NCBI GenBank assembly: GCA_046076025.1
Contig: JBJTRF010000183.1
Coordinates: 1-5,123 of the forward strand
Length of the DNA: 5,123 nt
From: UBA668 sp046076025
Lineage (GTDB): Bacteria > Actinomycetota > Acidimicrobiia > Acidimicrobiales > Ilumatobacteraceae
Direction: 5' to 3'
Below are positions 1 through 4,875 of the stretch, in pieces (the first letter of the stretch is position 1; every line of letters begins with the position of its first letter). The position numbers and the translations under genes are program-made. Under the pieces are notes generated by a model. That model ran no database searches and had not been told where the DNA came from. It worked only from the letters and a program-made list of their open reading frames with translations.

Positions 1-1586
1 TCTCGCAGCAGTTCACCTACGGCCTCGCCGACTATGCGCCACTCGAGCACTTCTGGTCGCTTGCGATCGAGGAGCAGTTCTACCTGGTGCTGCCGCTGCT
101 GCTGGCCGTGACGATGCGCCGCGGTCGATCGGTACCCGTCGCGGTGTGCTCGATCCTTGCCCTCGGCTCCGCAGTCTTCGCGCTCGCCACCGCCGACCAG
201 GCGCGCATGTACTTCCACACCGGCACTCGCGCCTGCGAGCTGCTCGTGGGTGTGCTGCTGGCGATACTGCGCATCAGGCTGCCCCAGTGGGCGGGAGCAC
301 TCGGCATCGCAGGGCTCGTCGCCGTGTTCGCCCAGCTGATCTCGCCGCCATACGTGGTGGTCGCACTCCTGGCATGCGTCGTGATCGCCGGGCAGCCTCG
401 TGTGCTGGCTGCGGCACCGCTGGTCACGATCGGCGCGTACAGCTACTCGCTCTACCTGTGGCATCCGCTCGCAGCGCTGCTGGCGGACAGCATGCCGCTG
501 CGCATCGGCCTCACTGCTGCGCTCGCCCTTGCGTCGTTCCATCTCGTCGAGCGGCCCGTACGGCGCACGCTCGCGCCACGACGGGCTGCGGTGGCCACGG
601 TCGGGCTCAGCCTCGGCGCCGCCTCGCTGGCACTCGCCCTCGCCGTCGTCCGCCAACCGCTCGAGCCGACATTCGCCCAGGACCGCCTCGCCGAGGCGCT
701 CGCTGCGACCAGTGTGCCTGCACCCGACGACAGCGCCGCTGCCGAGAGCGACCAGGGCCAGGAGCCGGCATCGACCGACGCCGAGCGACCGGCTCCGGTG
801 CGGATCTCGGGCGTGGGCGACTCCACGCAGATGTTCGCCAGCGCAACATGGCGGGCGTGGGCCGACCTGCATCCCGACGACCTCACGTGGGTGATGCCGC
901 CCGACGAGATACTCCCGTGGACGTCCGGCGCCGACTCGTGGATCCGCGACGAGGCCCCGGGCCTCGGCCTCATCCTCCCCTTCGACGGACCACAGGGAGG
1001 ACTCGATCGCCAGGGCTGCCCATTGATCTACGACCTGATGCTTCGACCAGACGACACCTGGAACTTCTTCGACAGTGCGGAACTGCACTCGACCATTCCG
1101 GAGCCCGGCTGCAACTGGCACCGATGGATCCCGAGCGCACTTGCCCAGATGGACGTCGACGTCCTCGTGGCGAGTTGGGGAGGCACGGTTACCTGGCAGT
1201 TCCGCATGGCAGATGGGTCAATTGGTTCGCTCGGCACCCCGGCGTTCGACGTGCTGGTCGTCGAGCGAATCTCCGAGTTCGAGCGAGTGGCGGCCTCGTT
1301 CGGCGCACGAGTGCTGTGGCTGACCTACGACCTGCAGAATGTGACACCCGACGTCGAAGAACGGCTCACCGTGGCCGAGGACCGATTCGCCGAGATCGTG
1401 CTCGACCGCCCGTGCGCCTTCGACCTACGCACCGTGGTGCGGTCGACGACGACCGTCGACTGGTACCAGGACGGCTACCACTTCACAGTCGACGGCGCCC
1501 TGCGCGTGCTGCAGGAGATCCTGCCGAGTATCAGGGAGTGCGCCACCACCGGCCGCACCACCCGCGCTGCCACCTCCGTCGGGTGA
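1..1586 (+). CDS. Membrane O-acyltransferase (acyltransferase-3 family) with C-terminal SGNH domain, 5'-partial
   Basis: The gene enters from the left edge; the first complete codon is at 3 and about 527 residues are visible. Early residues HFWSLAIEEQFY (about 16-27) are the hallmark acyltransferase-3 motif. A second hallmark follows around residues 70-89 (YFHTGTRACELLVG), a third is YSYSLYLWHP (about 146-155), and a fourth is FHLVERPVRR (about 179-188). Roughly eight hydrophobic segments lie between residues 26 and 216. An acidic, Ala/Pro-rich linker then leads to a soluble domain with GDS (Ser274, codon 822-824) and a late DGYH (Asp490, His493), matching the nucleophile and DxxH blocks of SGNH hydrolases. 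Such fusions (OafA-like) are known to move acyl groups across the membrane onto lipopolysaccharide, cell-wall or exopolysaccharide sugars; the substrate here is unknown. The N-terminal membrane helices, with the first catalytic histidine region, are missing from the window. The stop is TGA, and the gene is convergent with the tRNA downstream. Confidence 0.93.
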   Translation, partial: SQQFTYGLADYAPLEHFWSLAIEEQFYLVLPLLLAVTMRRGRSVPVAVCSILALGSAVFALATADQARMYFHTGTRACELLVGVLLAILRIRLPQWAGALGIAGLVAVFAQLISPPYVVVALLACVVIAGQPRVLAAAPLVTIGAYSYSLYLWHPLAALLADSMPLRIGLTAALALASFHLVERPVRRTLAPRRAAVATVGLSLGAASLALALAVVRQPLEPTFAQDRLAEALAATSVPAPDDSAAAESDQGQEPASTDAERPAPVRISGVGDSTQMFASATWRAWADLHPDDLTWVMPPDEILPWTSGADSWIRDEAPGLGLILPFDGPQGGLDRQGCPLIYDLMLRPDDTWNFFDSAELHSTIPEPGCNWHRWIPSALAQMDVDVLVASWGGTVTWQFRMADGSIGSLGTPAFDVLVVERISEFERVAASFGARVLWLTYDLQNVTPDVEERLTVAEDRFAEIVLDRPCAFDLRTVVRSTTTVDWYQDGYHFTVDGALRVLQEILPSIRECATTGRTTRAATSVG

Positions 1587-1627
1587 CTGAGCACGACGGC
1601 CGCTGAACCAACCGGCCGGCAGACCAT

Positions 1628-1723
1628 TGGCGGAGGTGGACGGGAATCGAACCCGCCGGACAGGGGTCTCCTGTCCCGACCGCTTTGAAGGCGGCGGCAC
1701 CCACCAGGCGTGCGGACACCTCC
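1628..1723 (-). tRNA. selC: Selenocysteine tRNA, tRNA-Sec (anticodon UCA)
   Basis: Read on the minus strand from 1723, the gene is 96 nt including an encoded discriminator G (1631) and CCA (1630-1628). The acceptor stem starts GGAGGTG and pairs with CACCTCC; an eighth position would be a T/C mismatch. The D arm (1713-1697) forms a stem of about 6 bp (4+2 with a bulged G) closed by a 4-nt TGGT loop, unlike the short D stem of ordinary tRNAs. The anticodon stem GCCGC/GCGGT encloses the loop CTTCAAA, giving anticodon TCA (1688-1686), which reads UGA. A long variable arm has a 7-bp stem GGACAGG/CCTGTCC with loop AGACC. The T arm has loop TTCGATT and stem GCGGG/CCCGT. Long variable arm, long D stem, UCA anticodon and overall length are diagnostic of bacterial tRNA-Sec. 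It is charged with serine, converted by SelA and delivered by SelB. No other sel gene is in this window. Confidence 0.93.
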
Positions 1724-1730
1724 ATGTCGC

Positions 1731-1759
1731 ACCATAACAATGTGCCCGGGCGTTGCCCA
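1731..1759 (-). promoter_or_regulatory. Predicted promoter of the tRNA-Sec gene
   Basis: On the minus strand a TATGGT hexamer (1736-1731) sits exactly 7 nt before the first nucleotide of the mature tRNA (1723). Seventeen nt upstream is TGGGCA (1759-1754), a 4/6 match to TTGACA. The -10 is convincing and the -35 weak. If this is the promoter, transcription would begin at or next to the mature 5' end, leaving little or no leader for RNase P to remove. Confidence 0.55.
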
Positions 1760-1791
1760 CGGGACCGGCAAGAGAGGCGATGCCCACGGGA
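1754..1791. repeat. Pair of 11-bp direct repeats TGCCCACGGGA
   Basis: TGCCCACGGGA occurs at 1754-1764 and again at 1781-1791, 27 bp apart start to start. The first copy overlaps the predicted -35 of the tRNA-Sec promoter. The second forms the left arm of a 6-bp hairpin (GCCCAC 1782-1787, GTGGGC 1795-1800, 7-nt loop). The repeat could be an operator or chance in GC-rich DNA; nothing else supports a role. Confidence 0.4.
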
Positions 1792-1832
1792 GTGGTGGGC
1801 GCGGCCTCCCCGCCAGCGGTCAGGGGCAGTGG

Positions 1833-1849
1833 CCGGGCACGGGGCCCGG
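1833..1849 (-). terminator. Possible hairpin terminator after the small secreted-protein gene
   Basis: CCGGGC (1833-1838) and GCCCGG (1844-1849) form a perfect 6-bp stem with a 5-nt loop, starting 26 bp past the stop codon of the minus-strand gene that ends at 1876. There is no T-run after it on either strand, so this would be an atypical terminator at best. The hairpin at 1782-1800 is an alternative stop before the tRNA gene. Confidence 0.25.
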
Positions 1850-1875
1850 TGCGGTGAGCGAGGTGCTGGTGAGAC

Positions 1876-2196
1876 CTACGAGCAGGTGACGTACGAGTAC
1901 GTCCGCGACTTCGCGCCGACCACGCCGAACTTCGAGGTCGAGTCGACAGCGCCCGGGGTGGACTCGGTGACTGACTGGCCGGCGTTCAGGTAGCGGTAGC
2001 CGTTGCCGTTGACCGTGGTGCCGGTGCGCCACGTCCAGGCGTACCAGCCCCGGACGGTCGCGGTGAACGACGAGTTGCCGCCCGCCGCGCAGGTGGCGCT
2101 GAAGGCGTTGGCGGCGGTGGCCGCATTCGAGGTGGCGGGCACGGCGAGGCCGAGGGCGGCGACGGCGGCGAGCGAGAGGGCGAGACGTTTCTTCAT
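1876..2196 (-). CDS. Small secreted protein of unknown function, 106 aa, with signal peptide
   Basis: The start ATG at 2196 is chosen because GGGAG (2207-2203) lies 6 nt upstream, a -35/-10 promoter lies just beyond, and the protein then opens with a textbook signal peptide. That signal has a basic MKKR, a hydrophobic core of about 15 residues (LALSLAAVAALGLAV) and a likely signal peptidase I site after SNA (residue 25). The mature part, about 81 residues, is rich in Thr, Ser, Gly, Ala and aromatics, with many short alternating stretches suggestive of beta strands (for example GWYAWTWRTGTTV). It has exactly two cysteines, Cys36 near its start and Cys105 next to last, suited to one disulfide linking the two ends. 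The stop is TAG. It has no recognisable domain and I do not know its family; it is not clearly like lactococcin-972-type bacteriocins. It stands alone, divergent from the micropeptide gene. Confidence 0.85.
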   Translation of the reverse strand: MKKRLALSLAAVAALGLAVPATSNAATAANAFSATCAAGGNSSFTATVRGWYAWTWRTGTTVNGNGYRYLNAGQSVTESTPGAVDSTSKFGVVGAKSRTYSYVTCS

Positions 2197-2233
2197 GGTG
2201 TACTCCCGAGAACGAAATGGATACGTTGCGTGC

Positions 2234-2262
2234 ACGATACGCCACACAGCGTGAAAGATCAA
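2234..2262 (-). promoter_or_regulatory. Promoter of the small secreted-protein gene
   Basis: On the minus strand TTGATC (2262-2257) and TATCGT (2239-2234) are separated by exactly 17 nt, a good housekeeping-sigma promoter for a GC-rich organism. Transcription would start near 2227, giving a 5' leader of about 30 nt that carries the GGGAG ribosome binding site at 2207-2203. Confidence 0.7.
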
Positions 2263-2298
2263 GGTCGAGACCCCATTTCCCGTAGTCCGCCGCACCAC

Positions 2299-2304
2299 TA
2301 CGCT
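2299..2304 (+). promoter_or_regulatory. Predicted -10 box of a leaderless promoter for the micropeptide gene
   Basis: TACGCT fits the TANNNT -10 consensus and lies exactly 7 nt before the ATG at 2312, so the first transcribed base would be the A of the start codon. No ribosome binding site precedes that ATG, in keeping with leaderless translation, which is common in actinobacteria. The region 17 nt further up (TTTCCC, 2276-2281) is only a weak -35. Confidence 0.45.
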
Positions 2305-2311
2305 GCGCCAC

Positions 2312-2389
2312 ATGTGGAAGAAGCTGATCCTGCTCGTCGTGCTGGCCGGGCTGGTGGCCGTCGCCGCCAAGAAGGTCACCAAGTCCTGA
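2312..2389 (+). CDS. Predicted 25-aa single-pass membrane micropeptide
   Basis: The reading frame from ATG 2312 to TGA 2387-2389 encodes 25 residues: an aromatic-basic start (MWKK), one uninterrupted hydrophobic segment of about 15 residues (LILLVVLAGLVAVAA) and a basic tail ending KKVTKS. This layout of short helix flanked by lysines is that of a small membrane protein. Tiny actinobacterial proteins with similar openings exist, such as the DLW-39 group, but the DLW signature is absent here, so I do not assign a family. Support comes from the helix pattern and from a TANNNT box 7 nt before the ATG. Its stop overlaps a possible CTG start of the dehydrogenase that follows, so the two could be co-transcribed and coupled. 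The alternative is that the stretch is part of the dehydrogenase leader; the frame differs from that gene. Confidence 0.5.
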   Translation: MWKKLILLVVLAGLVAVAAKKVTKS

Positions 2390-3390
2390 GCCCCACTACG
2401 TCGAGCCCCGCTACGTCGAGCCCCTCCCCGCCGAGCCCCGGCCTGCTGTGCTCGGCAGCGGCCCACCGCCAGTTCGGGGCCGCATGGGCAGACGCCGCGC
2501 CACATCTGCGGATCATCCCCCTTCCCGATGAGGGGCGCCTCGACGACGAGCTGATCGCAGGGATCGACCTGGCGGTGTTCAGCACCGATCTATGGACGAG
2601 CGGCCAGGGACGGCGCTTCTTCAGAGTCGTGCTCTCGGCGGCGAACCTCCGCTGGCTGCACGTGTTCGCTGCCGGCCTCGACGATCCGGTCTTTGCCGAA
2701 CTCGCCCGGCGCGGTGTGCGCATCACCGGATCTGCCGGGTCGTCGGCGGTTGCCATCGCCCACACCACGGTGATGCAGTTGCTGGCCCTGTGTCGCAACG
2801 CGCGCCCACTGGCCGTGGCCCAGTCAGAGCATCGGTGGGCGCCCGTCGACCACCTCGACCTCGAGGGGCGCACGGTGCTGGTCGTCGGCCTCGGCTCGAT
2901 CGGCCGCGAGGTCGCCCGGCTGCTGGTGCACTTCGGCGTTCGCGTCGTCGGCATTCGCCGATCGCCTGACGGCAGCGAGCCATGCCCCACCTTCCCCGTC
3001 GAACGGCTGCACGACCTGCTGCGCGAGGCCGACGACGTGGTGATCGCCGCATCGCTCGACGACTCGAATCGCGGGCTCATCGGCAGCGCCGAGTTGTCGC
3101 TGCTGCCGCCGCACGGTCATGTCGTCAACGTCGGCCGAGGCGAGCTGATCGACGAGCAGGCGCTGATCGACGCGCTCGATGCCGGCCGCCTGCATGGCGC
3201 GGCACTCGACGTGTTCGCCACCGAACCGCTCGATCCCGAGAACGCCCTGTGGGACATGCCCAATGTCATCGTCACGCCGCACGTTGCAGGGCGTACGCCG
3301 CTGAGCACCCAGCGCGCCGCCGCAGTGTTCGCCGACAACCTCGGCAGATGGACGCGCAGCGAGCCGCTGCACAACGAGTTCGCGCCCTGA
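2386..3390 (+). CDS. D-isomer-specific 2-hydroxyacid dehydrogenase (glyoxylate/hydroxypyruvate reductase-like)
   Basis: This NAD(P)-dependent oxidoreductase interconverts a 2-keto acid and a D-2-hydroxy acid in the cytoplasm. Numbered from the CTG at 2386 (334 aa): substrate-binding part about 19-120; Rossmann motif GLGSIG at 168-173; NVGRG with catalytic Arg251; DVFATEP with Glu280; VTPHVAG with catalytic His299. All three catalytic residues are present. After the second Rossmann strand the sequence is GIRRSP rather than an acidic residue, which suggests NADP(H) preference. The start is uncertain. The frame is open back to ATG 2230 and GTG 2314, but those upstream residues are not family-like. 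Homology-like sequence begins at LLCSAAAHRQF (CTG 2443 or 2446, about 315 aa, the usual length), and no ATG, GTG or TTG lies between 2314 and 2575. CTG 2386 overlaps the micropeptide stop (CTGA), with AGAAGG about 10 nt upstream. The true substrate cannot be told. Confidence 0.9.
   Translation: MSPTTSSPATSSPSPPSPGLLCSAAAHRQFGAAWADAAPHLRIIPLPDEGRLDDELIAGIDLAVFSTDLWTSGQGRRFFRVVLSAANLRWLHVFAAGLDDPVFAELARRGVRITGSAGSSAVAIAHTTVMQLLALCRNARPLAVAQSEHRWAPVDHLDLEGRTVLVVGLGSIGREVARLLVHFGVRVVGIRRSPDGSEPCPTFPVERLHDLLREADDVVIAASLDDSNRGLIGSAELSLLPPHGHVVNVGRGELIDEQALIDALDAGRLHGAALDVFATEPLDPENALWDMPNVIVTPHVAGRTPLSTQRAAAVFADNLGRWTRSEPLHNEFAP
2388..2447 (+). repeat. 15-bp tandem repeat, units starting GAGCCCC, four copies
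   Basis: Units begin at 2388, 2403, 2418 and 2433. The first two differ at a single base (GAGCCCCACTACGTC versus GAGCCCCGCTACGTC); the last two keep the GAGCCCC start and diverge afterwards. Because the period equals five codons, it keeps the dehydrogenase frame and would encode Ser-Pro-rich five-residue blocks (SPTTS, SPATS, SPSPP). Confidence 0.7.
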
Positions 3391-3400
3391 TCGGCCACCC

Positions 3401-3406
3401 TACAGT
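3401..3406 (+). promoter_or_regulatory. Predicted -10 box of a leaderless promoter for the CYTH gene
   Basis: TACAGT matches TANNNT and ends 7 nt before the ATG at 3414, the same geometry as at 2299-2312. It lies in the 23-bp gap after the dehydrogenase stop. No ribosome binding site precedes the ATG. A -35 is not clear (GTTCGC at 17 nt spacing), so the gene may also be read from upstream. Confidence 0.4.
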
Positions 3407-3413
3407 CGCAGCG

Positions 3414-4103
3414 ATGGGCGCAGCACCCGGCCACGGTGGAGGCGACGAGCACCTCGAGATCGAGCTGAAGCTGCACGTGCCGGATGAGGCGTTCGACGAT
3501 GTCGAGCGCGCCATGCGCGAGGGCGACACCGCACGCGAGATCCGGCTTCGCGCCGAGTACCACGACACCGACGACTGGGCCCTCGCATCGTGCGGTCTCA
3601 CGTGGCGGATGCGCCGCGAGGGCGATCGCTGGGTGCAGACGCTGAAGGGCCGCATGCCGGCCGCCAGCGACGACACGGCGCGCGTCGAGCACGATGTCGA
3701 CGTCACCGATCGGGCCTCGGGCCACTCGACGCCGCCGCTCGACGCATCACTGCACGACGGGGCCGCCGGTGCCCGGCTGCGCGCCGTGCTGGACGACGTG
3801 CACACGCGTGGTGATGCCGTCGGGGTGCAGTTCACCACCGACGTGCTGCGGATCGAGCGGCAGGCCGCCAACGACCACGGCACCGTGCTGCTGGCACTCG
3901 ACCACGGCACCATCGCGGCCGGCGAACTGCGCCTGCCGGTGAGCGAGCTGGAGATCGAGCTTGTCGACGGAACCGCTGCGGCCGTGGTGGAAGAGGCCGA
4001 ACGATGGGCCAGCCGCTTCGGGCTGGCACGCGACACGGTGAACAAGGCGCGCCGCGGCCGCGCACTCGCCGACCAGTGGCGCGCCCGGGCAACGCCCACC
4101 TGA
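3414..4103 (+). CDS. CYTH-domain protein, probable inorganic or organic triphosphatase
   Basis: The protein has 229 residues from ATG 3414. After a short Gly-rich start comes EIELK (Glu15, Glu17, Lys19), the defining ExExK metal/triphosphate motif of the CYTH (triphosphate tunnel metalloenzyme) fold. Further barrel residues fit the family: HDTDDWAL about 50-57, LTWRMRR with Arg65 and Arg67, VQTLKG with Lys78, VEHDVDV about 91-97, FTTDVLRI about 140-147, ELEIEL with Glu178, Glu180 and Glu182, and a C-terminal helix with NKARRG around Lys211. Members hydrolyse inorganic triphosphate, thiamine triphosphate or nucleoside triphosphates, and a few are class IV adenylate cyclases. The substrate cannot be read from the sequence. 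The CHAD domain often fused to bacterial CYTH proteins is absent, and the domain fills the protein. The earlier in-frame extension back to 2982 lies inside the dehydrogenase gene and is rejected. It sits 23 bp after the dehydrogenase. Confidence 0.9.
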   Translation: MGAAPGHGGGDEHLEIELKLHVPDEAFDDVERAMREGDTAREIRLRAEYHDTDDWALASCGLTWRMRREGDRWVQTLKGRMPAASDDTARVEHDVDVTDRASGHSTPPLDASLHDGAAGARLRAVLDDVHTRGDAVGVQFTTDVLRIERQAANDHGTVLLALDHGTIAAGELRLPVSELEIELVDGTAAAVVEEAERWASRFGLARDTVNKARRGRALADQWRARATPT

Positions 4104-4131
4104 CGCAGCGCCATCTCTGCCACCACTGACG

Positions 4132-4160
4132 TTGGCGTGCCCGACACCCGTCGGTATGGT
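4132..4160 (+). promoter_or_regulatory. Promoter of the putative tad pilus operon
   Basis: TTGGCG (4132-4137) and TATGGT (4155-4160) are separated by exactly 17 nt, a good housekeeping-type promoter in the 130-bp gap after the CYTH gene. Transcription would start near 4167, leaving a leader of about 67 nt. That leader holds a small hairpin (GTGCC 4172-4176, GGCAC 4182-4186) and a purine-rich GGGGG at 4223-4227, 6 nt before the ATG. Confidence 0.6.
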
Positions 4161-4233
4161 CCGCAGCAGTCGTGCCCCTTCGGCACCAGCGCCTCCCCCT
4201 CCGTCAGCGTCTTCCTGAATCCGGGGGTTCGAC

Positions 4234-4872
4234 ATGTTCGTCTGCTGGTCGGTGAAGGGCGGCAGCGGCACCACCGTGGTGTCGTGCGCCCTCGCCATGT
4301 CGCTCGGCCGCATGCGGCCCACATTGCTCGTCGACCTCGCCGGCGACGTGCCGGCAGCGCTCGGCATCGGCACCTCGTCGGGCCCAGGCGCGAGCGACTG
4401 GGCCAGGTCGCCGATGGGCGACCGTGCTGCACTCGACCGGCTGGCCATCCCCGTCACGGACGACCTGCGGCTCATCACCCGCGGCAGCGGGCCGGTGCCG
4501 CACGATCGGATGGCCCACCTGCGCGAGGCGCTGATGGCCTACGACGGTGAGTGCGTGGTCGATGCCGGCCTCGGCGAGCCGCCACTCGCCCTGCGCGAAG
4601 GCTGCACCTCGTTGCTCGTCATCCGGCCCTGCTACCTGGCCATCCGCAATGCGGTCACGTGCGGCGTGCAGCCCACCGGCATCGTCGTCGTCAACGAGCC
4701 GTCACGGGCGTTGTCGGCTGCCGACATCGCCCGCGCTGTCACTGCACCAGTGGTTGCCTCCATTCCCTTCGACCCCGTGGTCTCACGCTCGGTCGATGCG
4801 GGGATGCTGGCCGCACGGCTGCCACGCGCGTTCGACAACGCATTCGACGACGCCCTCGACCTGATGGCCTGA
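4234..4872 (+). CDS. TadZ/CpaE-like ParA/MinD-family P-loop protein of a tad (Flp) pilus locus
   Basis: The protein has 212 residues from ATG 4234. A ParA/MinD-type P-loop opens it: WSVKGGSGTT (Lys8 to Thr14), keeping the signature lysine of the deviant Walker A motif but with Thr13 where ParA and MinD have the phosphate-binding lysine (GKT). Next come LLVDLAGDVPAALG with Asp34, and CVVDAGLGEP with Asp110 in the Walker B position. A run typical of the family follows: LLVIRPCYLAIRNA, TGIVVVNEP, and PVVASIPFDPVVSRSVDAG near the C-terminus. TadZ/CpaE proteins act as polar localisation factors for the tad secretion apparatus; several have altered Walker motifs. The receiver-like N-terminal domain of CpaE is absent. 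The assignment rests mainly on the tadA gene starting 3 nt downstream; a general ParA or BcsQ-like protein is the alternative. The GGGGG at 4223-4227 is a plausible ribosome binding site. Confidence 0.8.
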   Translation: MFVCWSVKGGSGTTVVSCALAMSLGRMRPTLLVDLAGDVPAALGIGTSSGPGASDWARSPMGDRAALDRLAIPVTDDLRLITRGSGPVPHDRMAHLREALMAYDGECVVDAGLGEPPLALREGCTSLLVIRPCYLAIRNAVTCGVQPTGIVVVNEPSRALSAADIARAVTAPVVASIPFDPVVSRSVDAGMLAARLPRAFDNAFDDALDLMA

Positions 4873-4875
4873 ACG

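Noticed and set aside
146..1606. 486-residue plus-strand frame overlapping the acyltransferase
   Set aside because: It is an Arg/Pro/His-rich shadow in another frame with no motifs; the acyltransferase frame holds every family hallmark.
1597..1620. GGCCG/CGGCC hairpin between the acyltransferase and tRNA genes as a terminator
   Set aside because: Stem of only 5 bp with a 10-nt loop and no T-run; not distinguishable from chance at this GC content.
1587..1723. tRNA-Sec as an integration site for a mobile element
   Set aside because: No integrase, and no second copy of the tRNA 3' end is visible in the window.
1876..2505. Longer 209-residue minus-strand frame including the secreted protein
   Set aside because: The extra N-terminal part is Arg/Ala-rich shadow sequence overlapping the dehydrogenase gene; the promoter, ribosome binding site and signal peptide all point to ATG 2196.
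2982..3413. N-terminal extension of the CYTH protein
   Set aside because: It lies within the dehydrogenase gene in another frame and has the Arg/Ala-rich character of a shadow; the ExExK motif follows directly after ATG 3414.
3388..3468. Dehydrogenase TGA stop as a selenocysteine codon with read-through
   Set aside because: The protein already has a complete C-terminal end for its family, and the frame after the stop closes again after about 26 codons without family-like sequence.
3272..4432. 386-residue minus-strand frame antisense to the CYTH and TadZ-like genes
   Set aside because: Ser/Arg-rich, no motif, no promoter or ribosome binding site, typical of antisense frames in GC-rich DNA.
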